DNA from: Virgisporangium aurantiacum | Lineage (GTDB): Bacteria; Actinomycetota; Actinomycetes; Mycobacteriales; Micromonosporaceae | Length of the DNA stretch: 64,000 bases | NCBI RefSeq assembly: GCF_016863635.1 | Contig: NZ_BOPG01000003.1 | Coordinates: 124,001-188,000, forward strand | Direction: 5' to 3' | Part shown: piece by piece, positions 34,502 through 42,956 of the stretch | Layout: every line of letters starts with the position of its first letter | Numbering within the stretch: position 1 is the stretch's first letter | Notes under the pieces: model-generated | What the model saw: only the letters and a program-made list of their open reading frames with translations | The model's database searches: none | Told to the model about the DNA's origin: nothing | Made by a program: the position numbers and the translations under genes

Positions 34502-35647
34502 ATGACCCGCTCAGACCGGGCCGAGCTGCGCGAGGTGAGCGCGGCTGTCCTGGCCGTCACCGCGCACCTGTCGGTGCGAGACGTGCTGCGGACGATCCTG
34601 TCGGCGGCACAACGCCTGGTCGACGCGCGGTACGCCGCGCTCGGGGTGCCCGACAAGAAGGGCTCGTTCGCCGAGTTCCTCGCCGTCGGCCTCACCGACG
34701 AGCAGTGGCGGGCCATCGGGCCGGTGCCGCGCCGGCACGGGCTGCTCGGCGACCTGTTGTGTGACCCGGAACCGGTGCGGTTGCGAGACGTGAGCACCCA
34801 CCCGCACTTCTCCGGCTGGCCGTCGGCACACCCGCCGATGACCGCGTTCCTGGGCATCCCGATCGTCTACGACGGCGAGATCCTCGGCGAGCTCTTCCTC
34901 GCTGACAAGTGCACGCCCGGCGGTTTCACCGAAGACGACGAGGAACTGGCCAAGCTGCTCGCCGGGCACGCCGCGATCGCGATCGTCAACGCCCGCCTGT
35001 ACGAGCGCAGCCGCGAACTGTCCATTGTGGAGGAACGGCAGCGGATCGCGCGGGAACTGCACGACGCCGTCACGCAGAAACTGTTCAGCCTGCGGCTCAC
35101 GGTCGAGGCCGCCACGGCGTTGCTCGACACCGACCGCGACCGCGCCGCCGACGAACTGGCCACCGTGAAGCGGCTGGCCGCCGACGTCGCCGACGAGATG
35201 CGCGCGGTGGTCGCCGGCCTGGTACCCACCGACCTGGCCGGTGACGGCCTCGACGCCGCGCTGCGCAAGCAGATCGAGTTGCTGAACCGCGTGCACGCGG
35301 CCCGCATCGGCATCGCCACCGACGACCACTGTCCGGTGCTGCGGGCCGACCGGCAGGAGGCCGCGTACCGCATCGCACAGGAGGCGCTGCACAACGCGTT
35401 GCGGCACGCGGATCCGACGCACATCGCGCTGACGCTGCGAACGCGCGGCCACGAGGTCGAACTGTCCATTGTGGACGACGGCACCGGCTTCGACGTCCGC
35501 GCTTCGGAGGCCGCCGGGCGCCGGCTGGGCCTGGTGTCGATGCGGGAACGCGCGAGGGCGGTCGGTGGCCGGCTCGACGTGACGTCGTCGACGTCCGAAG
35601 GAACCACGGTCCGCCTCGTGCTGCCTGCGGGAGAGCTCGATGACTGA
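34502..35647 (+). CDS. GAF-domain histidine kinase, NarL/DevS type
   Basis: A 381-residue cytoplasmic sensor kinase. A GAF domain (about 24-165) contains RHGLLGDLLCDPEPVRLRDVSTHPHFSGWPSAHPPMTAFLGIPI, similar to the second GAF of DevS/DosS kinases. The dimerisation domain carries the phospho-accepting His187 in RIARELHDAVTQKLFSL. The ATPase domain has IAQEALHNALRHA (N-box) and DDGTGFD (G1). No transmembrane helix is present. The ATG at 34502 fits the leaderless promoter; a GTG at 34496 is possible. It overlaps its response regulator by 8 bp. Confidence 0.93.
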   Translation: MTRSDRAELREVSAAVLAVTAHLSVRDVLRTILSAAQRLVDARYAALGVPDKKGSFAEFLAVGLTDEQWRAIGPVPRRHGLLGDLLCDPEPVRLRDVSTHPHFSGWPSAHPPMTAFLGIPIVYDGEILGELFLADKCTPGGFTEDDEELAKLLAGHAAIAIVNARLYERSRELSIVEERQRIARELHDAVTQKLFSLRLTVEAATALLDTDRDRAADELATVKRLAADVADEMRAVVAGLVPTDLAGDGLDAALRKQIELLNRVHAARIGIATDDHCPVLRADRQEAAYRIAQEALHNALRHADPTHIALTLRTRGHEVELSIVDDGTGFDVRASEAAGRRLGLVSMRERARAVGGRLDVTSSTSEGTTVRLVLPAGELDD

Positions 35648-36266
35648 GCCGATCCGCGTCCTCGTCGTCGACGACCATCCGGTGGTGCGGCAGGGCCTGC
35701 GCACGTTCCTCGACCTGCAGGGCGACCTCACCGTGGTCGGCGAGGCGGGCGACGGCGACGCCGCGGTGGCCGCCGCGATCGAGCACCGCCCCGACGTGAT
35801 CCTGCTCGACCTGCGCATGCCCGGCGCCGACGGCACGGTGGCGCTGCGCGGGCTGCGCGAGTGCGGCGTGCCGTCGAAGGTGCTGGTGGTCACCAGCTTC
35901 ACCGACCCGGGCGCGGTCGTGCCCGCCCTGCGCGCCGGCGCCGCCGGCTACGTCTACAAGGACATCGACCCGCCCGCCCTGGCGGCGGCGATCCGCGCCG
36001 TGCACGCCGGTCACGTCCTCATGAACGCCGACGTCCTCCGCCTCCTCGCCGCCGGCGACGGCGCTCCGCCCGGCGCCGCCCTCACCCCCCGCGAACGCGA
36101 TGTGCTCGTCGAGATCGCGCGCGGCCACTCGAACCGCGAGATCGCCCGCGCGTTGAACGTCTCGGAGAAGACCGTCAAGACCCACGTGAGCGCGATCTTC
36201 ACCAAACTCGGCGTGGCCGACCGCACCCAGGCCGCGCTTCACGCCGTGCGAGTCGGCCTCGTCTGA
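35640..36266 (+). CDS. NarL/LuxR-family response regulator
   Basis: A 208-residue regulator. The receiver (1-120) has the acidic pair DD (11-12), phospho-accepting Asp57 in VILLDLRMPG, and Lys in VYKDIDP. The LuxR-type HTH follows: LTPRERDVLVEIARGHSNREIARALNVSEKTVKTHVSAIFTKLGV. The gene overlaps its kinase, so the pair is coupled. The last 28 bp overlap the 3' end of the convergent XRE/NB-ARC gene. Target genes are unknown. Confidence 0.95.
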   Translation: MTEPIRVLVVDDHPVVRQGLRTFLDLQGDLTVVGEAGDGDAAVAAAIEHRPDVILLDLRMPGADGTVALRGLRECGVPSKVLVVTSFTDPGAVVPALRAGAAGYVYKDIDPPALAAAIRAVHAGHVLMNADVLRLLAAGDGAPPGAALTPRERDVLVEIARGHSNREIARALNVSEKTVKTHVSAIFTKLGVADRTQAALHAVRVGLV

Positions 36267-37558
36267 GCCGCGACGCCTGCCTCGCGGGCGAACGCGCGGG
36301 CCGGGCCGTCCAGCCGGTAGCGGTGGCCGTCCGGGGTGGTCAGGCGGTGCAGCAGTCCACTGTCCGCGATCGCGTCGAGGCGGGCGCGGGCGACCTCCGG
36401 CGTACAAGCTGTCGCGGCGGCGACGGCCCTCGGCGTCAGCGCGGCCGGGTCCGCGGTCGTCAGGAGGGCGAACATCCGCCTGGTGGTCCCGTCGAGGGTG
36501 TCGTGAGCGGCCGCCAGCCGGTCGCGGACCGCAAGGTCGCCGGCGGTGAGCAGGTCGAGGGGACGCGGTGCGGTCGCCAGCAGGGCCAGAAGGTCCGACG
36601 GGGACACGTCGGGATGGGCGGCCAGCCGGATTCCGACGGCCCGCAGCGCCAACGGTGCGAACCCGCACCAACGGGCCAGCGGCTGAAGGTCCGCCGGGTC
36701 CCGGCCCGCGGACCGGCGGATCAGGTCCACCGCGGCCTGCTCGTCCAGCGGATCCACGCCGATGTGCCGGGCGCCCTCCAGCCCGAGCAGCCGCCGGTGG
36801 CTGGTGACCAGGACGGCGCACCCCGACGACCCCGGCAACAGGCTCCGGACCTGTGCCTCGGTCGCCGCCCCATCGATCACCACGAGGACCCGCCGGTCGG
36901 ACAGGTACGAGCGCAGCAGCGCCGCCCGGTCGACCGGGTCGGTCGGTACATGACCGTCGGACGGGCCGACGGCGAACACCGCGTGGGCGAGCGCGTCGGC
37001 TGTGCCGCGCAGGTCCAGGAACAACTGGCCGTCGGGGAATTTCGCCCTGACCCGGTGGCCGACGTGCACCGCCAGCGCGGTCTTCCCGACGCCCACCGCG
37101 CCGTTGACCACGACCACGGACGGGCAGCCCCGGACCCGTCCAGTCGCCGGTTCGGCGGTGAGCGCGCCGACCACCTCGTCGCTCACCCGGCCGCGTCCCA
37201 CAAGGTCGGGCACGGCCATCGGCAGTTGGGCCGGCACCCGCGTCTCGCCGTCACCGGGCCGCGGCCGGCTCGGTACCGGTTCGCCCGGCCACGGCTCGCC
37301 CGGCCACCGACCGACCGCCTGCCGGCTCCGGACGCCGCGCAGCACGGCAACCTGCGCCTCGTCGAGGTTCAGGACCCGGGCGATGCGGACGAGCGAGTCG
37401 CGGCGCAGGCGGCTGTGCACGTTGCGCTCGATGTTGCTGATCGCGCGCACGCTGAGTCCGGTCAGGTCGGCGACCTCCGCCTGGGTCATGCCGGCTCGGC
37501 GCCGCGCACCGGCGACAACCTCACCGGGCGACCGGTTCCGACCGCTCTCATCGCTCAT
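36239..37558 (-). CDS. XRE-family regulator with NB-ARC ATPase domain
   Basis: A 439-residue STAND-type regulator. Residues about 10-70 are an XRE helix-turn-helix (VVAGARRRAGMTQAEVADLTGLSVRAISNIERNVHSRLRRDSL). The NB-ARC domain starts near LVGRGRVSDEVV, with Walker A NGAVGVGKTAL (about 152-162) and Walker B RVLVVIDGA. A winged-helix-like end (GFAPLALRAVGIRLAA... and MFALLTTADPAALTPRAVAAAT) closes it. There is no TPR array, unlike many larger relatives. The ATG at 37558 is preferred; 37573 is an alternative. The regulated function is unknown. Confidence 0.88.
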   Translation of the reverse strand: MSDESGRNRSPGEVVAGARRRAGMTQAEVADLTGLSVRAISNIERNVHSRLRRDSLVRIARVLNLDEAQVAVLRGVRSRQAVGRWPGEPWPGEPVPSRPRPGDGETRVPAQLPMAVPDLVGRGRVSDEVVGALTAEPATGRVRGCPSVVVVNGAVGVGKTALAVHVGHRVRAKFPDGQLFLDLRGTADALAHAVFAVGPSDGHVPTDPVDRAALLRSYLSDRRVLVVIDGAATEAQVRSLLPGSSGCAVLVTSHRRLLGLEGARHIGVDPLDEQAAVDLIRRSAGRDPADLQPLARWCGFAPLALRAVGIRLAAHPDVSPSDLLALLATAPRPLDLLTAGDLAVRDRLAAAHDTLDGTTRRMFALLTTADPAALTPRAVAAATACTPEVARARLDAIADSGLLHRLTTPDGHRYRLDGPARAFAREAGVAAQTRPTRTA

Positions 37559-37766
37559 CCCGTCTTCCCCCATGATCGAGGTCGTTCGGGTATCTAACAA
37601 TTTCCCCTATCGAAAGGATGCACATGGCGACCGGAATCGGCTTGTTCTCCTTCCCACCACCGCGCCGGTCGCCGCCGTCGGGCAGTCGGTCCTCGCCAGG
37701 GAACGGTGACGAGTGCGGCAGGCACCCGGCTGGTCCTCGTCATCGGCACGCCCGTGGTTTCGAATG
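37559..37766. other. Region between the XRE/NB-ARC gene and the membrane-protein stop
   Basis: About 200 bp with no confirmed gene. It must hold the regulator's promoter. A plus-strand frame begins at 37624 with a fair ribosome site (GAAAGG) but runs antisense into the membrane-protein gene with biased, low-complexity composition, so it is not called. Confidence 0.4.
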
Positions 37767-39719
37767 TCATGTGGACAGGAAAGCGACACTGATCGGCAGG
37801 TCCGGACGCCTGCTCCGGACGTGGGCGACCAACTGTTCGGCAGCCGGGGCCACCACCAGCAGCACCGGCCTGCCGGCCCGTGCGAGCGTGTCGGCGAGCT
37901 TCTCCGGGTCGTTGGCGAACGCCGCCGCCCCGTTCCCGTACAGAACGGCGTCGGTGATCCCGCTCGTGCGCTGGAGCGTCGACACGTACAACGTCTGCAG
38001 GTAGCTGGCGAGGAACTCGCCGGTCAGGACGACGGTGATGCTGCCGGGACGCGGCGGGTACCGGCGCGCGATGTCACGGATGGCGGCCGCGATCGGACCG
38101 TTCTCCGTGACCGGTGCGCCGGAGTGCCACTTCCGACTGATGGACTCGCCGTGACCCGGTCGCCAGGGCGTGTCGTCGACCACCGCGCCGGACGAGACCA
38201 CCAGGGCCGCCGTGACGAGGGCCGGTAGGACAGCCCGGGCGGCGTCGATGCGCCTGCCGCCGGCGGGACGCGGGAGAAGCACGCACACGCCGCTCACCCC
38301 CGCGAGGAGCACGACGAGGACCCCGTGCCACGCCTTCTCTGAGTAGTACGGCGCCTCGGCGCCGCTCACCAGCCGGTACCCGAGGAAGCCCGCCGGCAGC
38401 ATCAGTACCGCGCCGAGCGTCCACAGGTACGAGCGCCAGACGCTCAACCGCCGGAATCTCACCCCACGGCCCGCCGGCCGCAGGACGGCAGCGGCGATCA
38501 CCAGCCCGAGGATCAGCATCATCGCCCGACTCGCCGGCAGCACGCCGCCCGCCGCCGCCACCAGGTCACCGTGACCGCCGAGCACCATCCCCAGCCCGAT
38601 CGGCAGCACCGCGAGCGTGCCCGCCACCCCGCCGGTCACCACCACGAACCTCCGCATCACCAACCGGCGTCGCCGCAAGGCCCAGATCCCGATCGCGAGC
38701 AGCGCGGACGGCAGATACAGCTCGTACCCGAACCCGAGCATGACCAACAACGCGCCGACCACCATGACCTGCTCGCGCACGTCGCGGGCGCGCCGGCTCA
38801 GCACCGCGACGAGCAGCACGAGCGCGGTCAACCCGAAGAGCTGGCTAGGGAACCCGTACGGGGTGAGAACCGCCAGGTCGCTGTATACGAGCTGACTCGC
38901 GAGGAACACGACCAGCGGCACCCGCCAGGGTCCCGACAGCGGGCCGGCGATCCACGAGGCCGCCCACAGCAGCGCCAGCGCGAACAGGCCGTAGCTGCCC
39001 AGGAGGAACCACGTGTAGTGGTCCATCGCGCTCGTGGCGCTACCTGGCCCCGTCGACGACCGGACAAACCCGTCCAACATCCCGGTGGTCAGGTGCCATC
39101 CCGACGGGTAGTACCGCAGGACGTCCCACAGGTACGGCAGCTCCTCGGGCGTGTGCCAGTAGGCGTAGCCGCCGATCTGCCGGAGCGAGTCGAAGATGGC
39201 GACGTGACGGGCGTGGTCCTCACCGCCGACGAGCAGGGCGATCCGCCCGGTCGAGTCGGTCCGCAGGTGCGGCACGGCCACGTAGGCCCACACGCCCACC
39301 GCCGCCACGACGGTGAACGCGTCCGACCCGGTGGGCAGCGGCAACCGCGGCGAGCGGCCGGTGTACACGCTGATCGCGCCGAGGACGGTGAGGGCCGTCC
39401 CCGCGACGGCTACCGGCGCCGTCCCGAACGGCCAGGCGGCGAACAGCAGGCCGGCCGCGCAGGTCGTTCCGAGCAGAAGCGCGGTGGCGAGCATCAGCCG
39501 GTCGAGCAGCGTCCGCCCGCCCCGGAGCAGGCCAGCGGTGAGCAGGAGGATCACCGGTGGCAGCAACCAGGCGACCCCGGCGAACTGGGCAAGGCCCGGG
39601 CCCAGCCACGCCAGGGCCAGCCAGGCCGCGCAGAGCCGCGCATCGGGTCTTCGGCGGCGGCCGGCGGTGGCCGGGCGGGCCGGCCCGCTCTCCCGGAGTG
39701 ACTCGGCGATCGTTTTCAC
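37767..39719 (-). CDS. Large polytopic membrane protein, possible GT-C-like
   Basis: A 650-residue protein with about 13 hydrophobic helices, starting at a GTG with a GAAAGGTGG ribosome site. After helix 4 a loop has LRTDSTGRIALLVGGEDHARHVAIFDSLRQIGGYAYWHTPEELPYLWDVLRYYPSGWHLTTG, with conserved-looking Asp/His/Tyr. Such a long first extracellular loop between multi-helix bundles resembles GT-C glycosyltransferases, but no diagnostic motif is recognised. The C-terminal 130 residues form a soluble domain (ITVVLTGEFLASYLQTLYVSTLQRTSGITDAVLYGNG...). Function unknown. Confidence 0.7.
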   Translation of the reverse strand: MKTIAESLRESGPARPATAGRRRRPDARLCAAWLALAWLGPGLAQFAGVAWLLPPVILLLTAGLLRGGRTLLDRLMLATALLLGTTCAAGLLFAAWPFGTAPVAVAGTALTVLGAISVYTGRSPRLPLPTGSDAFTVVAAVGVWAYVAVPHLRTDSTGRIALLVGGEDHARHVAIFDSLRQIGGYAYWHTPEELPYLWDVLRYYPSGWHLTTGMLDGFVRSSTGPGSATSAMDHYTWFLLGSYGLFALALLWAASWIAGPLSGPWRVPLVVFLASQLVYSDLAVLTPYGFPSQLFGLTALVLLVAVLSRRARDVREQVMVVGALLVMLGFGYELYLPSALLAIGIWALRRRRLVMRRFVVVTGGVAGTLAVLPIGLGMVLGGHGDLVAAAGGVLPASRAMMLILGLVIAAAVLRPAGRGVRFRRLSVWRSYLWTLGAVLMLPAGFLGYRLVSGAEAPYYSEKAWHGVLVVLLAGVSGVCVLLPRPAGGRRIDAARAVLPALVTAALVVSSGAVVDDTPWRPGHGESISRKWHSGAPVTENGPIAAAIRDIARRYPPRPGSITVVLTGEFLASYLQTLYVSTLQRTSGITDAVLYGNGAAAFANDPEKLADTLARAGRPVLLVVAPAAEQLVAHVRSRRPDLPISVAFLST

Positions 39720-39763
39720 GCGTCACCACCTTTCGGTTCGCTGATGTCGGCGCACGACGAAGT

Positions 39764-39783
39764 GGACCGGCGGCAACCGGTCC
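39764..39783. other. Short hairpin upstream of the membrane-protein gene
   Basis: GGACCGG (39764-39770) pairs with CCGGTCC (39777-39783) over a 6-nt loop, about 45 bp before the GTG of the membrane-protein gene. It may be part of its 5' leader or an operator. Confidence 0.35.
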
Positions 39784-39888
39784 GACAAATAAACGGAATG
39801 AGCGACGGGCGTGGGGCGCCGCGCTCAGAACGACGCCAAGTAAACATTCGCCATGATCACGGCGCCAGGAAGATCAGCATGAAGTATC

Positions 39889-39906
39889 GACCGGAAGCTT
39901 CCGGTC
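39889..39906. promoter_or_regulatory. 18-bp perfect palindrome in divergent region
   Basis: GACCGGAAGCTTCCGGTC is a perfect 18-bp palindrome between the divergent membrane-protein and DUF72 genes. It has no loop or T-run, so an operator is more likely than a terminator. Confidence 0.5.
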
Positions 39907-39919
39907 AGATCACGCCGGG

Positions 39920-39949
39920 TTGCCGATCTTGAATTACAGCGGTGTAATT
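39920..39949 (+). promoter_or_regulatory. Leaderless promoter with palindromic operator for DUF72 gene
   Basis: TTGCCG (39920-39925), a 17-bp spacer and TGTAAT (39943-39948) lie 7 nt before the ATG at 39956. A palindrome AATTACA-GCGG-TGTAATT (39932-39949) overlaps the -10 box, so a repressor site is inferred. Confidence 0.65.
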
Positions 39950-39955
39950 ATCGAC

Positions 39956-40780
39956 ATGGGCAACATTCTGGTGGGCGCATCCTCATGGGCCGACCGGGCG
40001 TTGATCGGCTCCGGGTGGTACCCGCGGGAGCACAACACCACCGCCGGCCGGCTGGAGTACTACGCCGGGCGGTTCCCGATCGTCGGCGTCGACACCACCG
40101 CGTACGCGATCCCCGCCGCCGAGACGGTCACCGCGTGGGTCGAGCGGACGCCGCCCGAATTCACGTTCGACGTCACGGCGTTCAACCTGCTCACCGGCCA
40201 CCGGGTCCGGCCCGACGCGATACCCGCCGACCTGCGGCCCGAGGGGTCCGAAAAAGTCAGGCACCGCGACCTCGACGACCGCACCATGGCCGAACTCTGG
40301 CGCCGGTTCCACGAATCCTTGCAACCGCTGGTCGACGCCGACAAGCTCGGCGCCGTGCTGCTGCGGTTCCCGGACTGGCTGGCCCGGGGTGACGCCGCCA
40401 CGCGTCGCGTGCTCGCGACGGCGCGCGAGTGCCGGCCGCACCGGGTGGCCGTCGAGTTGCGTCACCCGTCCTGGTACGAAGGCCCGCACGCGCTGGAGAC
40501 GCTGCGGACCCTGCAGGCCGAAGACGTCGGTTACGTCTGCGTCGACGAGTCGTTCGAGCCCGGCCCGGTCGTGGTGGCCACGGCGGAGCCGGGCGTGGTG
40601 CGGCTGCACCGCCCGCAGACCGATGCCGGGCTGGCCCGGTGGGCACAGCGGCTCCGGGCACTCGCGGGCGAGGTCGACACCCTGCACGTCCTGATCGATT
40701 CGCCGGGCGGACGCGCACCCCTCGACGCCGCCGCGCTCGCCGACAAGCTCCACACGGGACGGCTGGTCGCCCGGTCCTGA
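39956..40780 (+). CDS. DUF72 (YecE-like) TIM-barrel protein
   Basis: A 274-residue DUF72 protein: ILVGASSWADRALIGSGWYPREHNTTAGRLEYYAGRFPIVGVDTTAYAIPAAETVTAWVERTPPEFTFDVTAFNLLTGH, then AVLLRFPDWL, RVAVELRHPSWYEG and VGYVCVDES. The fold is a TIM barrel with conserved Trp/Arg/Tyr; the biochemical function is not established. The start is set by the promoter spacing and by the family's usual N-terminus. It is convergent with the multicopper oxidase gene, 3 bp apart. Confidence 0.92.
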   Translation: MGNILVGASSWADRALIGSGWYPREHNTTAGRLEYYAGRFPIVGVDTTAYAIPAAETVTAWVERTPPEFTFDVTAFNLLTGHRVRPDAIPADLRPEGSEKVRHRDLDDRTMAELWRRFHESLQPLVDADKLGAVLLRFPDWLARGDAATRRVLATARECRPHRVAVELRHPSWYEGPHALETLRTLQAEDVGYVCVDESFEPGPVVVATAEPGVVRLHRPQTDAGLARWAQRLRALAGEVDTLHVLIDSPGGRAPLDAAALADKLHTGRLVARS

Positions 40781-40783
40781 CCG

Positions 40784-42286
40784 TCAGTCGTGGTCGGCGT
40801 GCTCGGGCGACAGCTTCGGTACCTGTCCGGGTTCGATGACCACGAACTGGCCCATCATCCCCTGATCCTCGTGCCGCAGAACGTGGCAGTGGAACATGTA
40901 CGGCGTGGCCGGGTCGGCGTAGTCGGCGAACCTGGCGATGACGACCACCGGCTTGTTCTGTCCCAGGAACACCGTGTCCTTCCAGCCGCGCAGGTGCGGC
41001 GGCGGCGCCTTGCCGCCGACCGACAGCACCTGGAACTGAACGTCGTGCACGTGGAACGTGTGCAGTTCCCCGTCGAGCGCGCTGAGCTTCCAGACCTCGA
41101 CGCTGTCCTTCATGACGGCGGCGTCGATGCGCGACCCGTCCATCTTCTTGCCGTTGATGCTCGTGCCGGAGAGCGAGAACTCGCGGGTGTGTCGGGCCTG
41201 CGCCGGATCGAGGCGTGGAGTGTCGACAAGTTTCGCGGGCACCGCCGGCGACGGCCGGAGCGAGCGCGCCGCGCGCAGTTCCATGATGTCGAACGAGTCG
41301 TTGGCGCCGCTGATCCGCCGGTGGAACCAGTCGAGGCCGAGTTGCGCCGGTGTGCTGCGGAGCACCACCCGCTCGCCGGGCCGCATCGTCACCACGATCT
41401 CGATCCGCTCGCCGGCCACCATCGTCACGCCGGTGGTCTCGTGCGGCGCGTCGAGCAGGCCGCCGTCGGTGCCGACGAGCGCGAACGGGCGTCCGTCGGA
41501 GAAGCCGAAGTGGTACGGCCGCACGTTCGACGCGTTGAGCAACCGCAGGCGGACCCGTTCGGTCGTGACGTCGAAGTACGGACCGAGCGCGCCGTTGACG
41601 ACGACCTTGTCGCCGAGAACGCCGCCGCTGCCGAACATTCCGGTGTCGCTGCCCAGTTCCTCGTCGTCGTCGAACGCCTTGTCCTGCACGATCACCGGAA
41701 CGTCGTCGACGCCGTACTCGCGCGGCAGCGCGGCCACATCGGTGCCCGGGTCGTCGACGATGAACATGCCGGCGAGCCCCTTGTAGACGTGGTCGGCGGT
41801 CTCGCCGTGCGGGTGCGGGTGGTACCAGAGCGTCGCGGCCGGCTGGTTGATGGTCCAGGTGGGCGACCACGTGGCGCCGGGTCCGATCGGCTGGTGCGGG
41901 CCGCCGTCCATATTCGCCGGCAGGTGCATGCCGTGCCAGTGCGCGCTCGTCACCTCGTCGAGTCCATTGTGGACGTTCACCACGACCTGCTCGCCGCGGG
42001 TGGCCCGCAGCGTCGGCCCCAGGTAGTCGCCGTTGAACCCAAACGTCTCCGCTGTTTCGCCGCCGAAGTCGTGCTTCCCTTTGGACGCCCGGAGGTCGAA
42101 CACCCGCTTGTTGCCGTCCACTGTGGACGTCGCGAGCGGCGGCACCGGCAGCGGCCGGCCGAACGCCACCTTGCCGACGGTGGAGTCGGCCGAGGTCGAG
42201 GTCCACGCCCAGGTGAGCAGGCCGCCGACGCCGGTACAGAAGACGGCCATGACGATCAGCGAAATGATGAGGATCCGTCGCAACAC
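40784..42286 (-). CDS. Multicopper oxidase, CueO/CotA-like
   Basis: A 500-residue three-cupredoxin oxidase with an N-terminal membrane anchor or signal (residues 4-30). Copper ligands are all visible: HWHGMH (116-121), WYHPHPHGETADH (155-166), HTFHVHDVQF and the C-terminal MFHCHVLRHEDQGMMG with the type 1 Cys, His and axial Met. The protein would oxidise phenolics or Cu(I) outside the membrane, either lignin-related oxidation beside the cellulases' lifestyle or copper tolerance. The start is a GTG. It is monocistronic. Confidence 0.94.
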   Translation of the reverse strand: MLRRILIISLIVMAVFCTGVGGLLTWAWTSTSADSTVGKVAFGRPLPVPPLATSTVDGNKRVFDLRASKGKHDFGGETAETFGFNGDYLGPTLRATRGEQVVVNVHNGLDEVTSAHWHGMHLPANMDGGPHQPIGPGATWSPTWTINQPAATLWYHPHPHGETADHVYKGLAGMFIVDDPGTDVAALPREYGVDDVPVIVQDKAFDDDEELGSDTGMFGSGGVLGDKVVVNGALGPYFDVTTERVRLRLLNASNVRPYHFGFSDGRPFALVGTDGGLLDAPHETTGVTMVAGERIEIVVTMRPGERVVLRSTPAQLGLDWFHRRISGANDSFDIMELRAARSLRPSPAVPAKLVDTPRLDPAQARHTREFSLSGTSINGKKMDGSRIDAAVMKDSVEVWKLSALDGELHTFHVHDVQFQVLSVGGKAPPPHLRGWKDTVFLGQNKPVVVIARFADYADPATPYMFHCHVLRHEDQGMMGQFVVIEPGQVPKLSPEHADHD

Positions 42287-42361
42287 GGTTGAAGACTGCG
42301 GCGGTGATCCGCCGAAGTCATCCAGTAAGCCGGTGATCCCAGGGACCGCTCAGGGATGCCC

Positions 42362-42892
42362 CTACCCCCGTGGGGGGAGGGCGTTGCGCAGTCTGATTCC
42401 GCTGAAGTCGAGCGTGCTGACGATGACCTCGCGCCAGAACGCCCACAGGTTCGGCAGCACCCGCAGCTGGATGCCGGCCTCGGCGTGGCACCGGATCAGG
42501 TCGCCGACCGGTTCCGGCGGACCCAACGGCGTCACCGGTTCCGTCGACACCCACGCGGCGTCGCCCAGCGGCCGGAACGGGTCGGCGGCGAAGCGGTACG
42601 CGTAGAGGGTCGTCGTGCGCAGCGCGTCGAGCCAGCCGTACTCGATCGCGTGCACCCGGTCGCCGCCACCCACGCCGACGATGCGGTCCCGGTCGCCGGG
42701 CAGGGTGGCCGGCGACGTCCAGGCCATGGCGCGGGGGCACTGGCGCGGAAACCAGTACGACGGCGCGTTCCGGTCGTCGACGGCCCACACGTACGCCTCG
42801 GCGTGCGCGGAGGTGGCGGCGACATGCGGCTCGAAGCGGGTGATCGAAGGGTCCTCGGAGAAATGAAGAACTTCGCCATGTCGCGGTCGCAT
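42362..42892 (-). CDS. DUF6886-like conserved protein
   Basis: A 176-residue cytoplasmic protein beginning LHFSEDPSITRFEPHVAATSAHAEAYVWAVDDRNAPSYWFPRQCPRAMAW. This LHFSEDP...YVWAVD...YWFPR-CPR pattern belongs to a widespread uncharacterised family (DUF6886, from memory). A late VVSTLDFSGIRLRNA helix is typical. No catalytic motif is known. It is divergent from the FKBP gene. Confidence 0.75.
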   Translation of the reverse strand: MRPRHGEVLHFSEDPSITRFEPHVAATSAHAEAYVWAVDDRNAPSYWFPRQCPRAMAWTSPATLPGDRDRIVGVGGGDRVHAIEYGWLDALRTTTLYAYRFAADPFRPLGDAAWVSTEPVTPLGPPEPVGDLIRCHAEAGIQLRVLPNLWAFWREVIVSTLDFSGIRLRNALPPRG

Positions 42893-42956
42893 GACAGAGT
42901 GTCTACCGCGCCGCAGGTAAGGTGTTCGAGTCGTTTACCACAGCCGAGGGATTGCC

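Noticed and set aside
37624..38004. Short frame divergent from the XRE/NB-ARC gene, possibly a small peptide
   Set aside because: It has a fair ribosome site, but most of it is antisense to the membrane-protein gene and composition is low-complexity; mentioned only as a finding.
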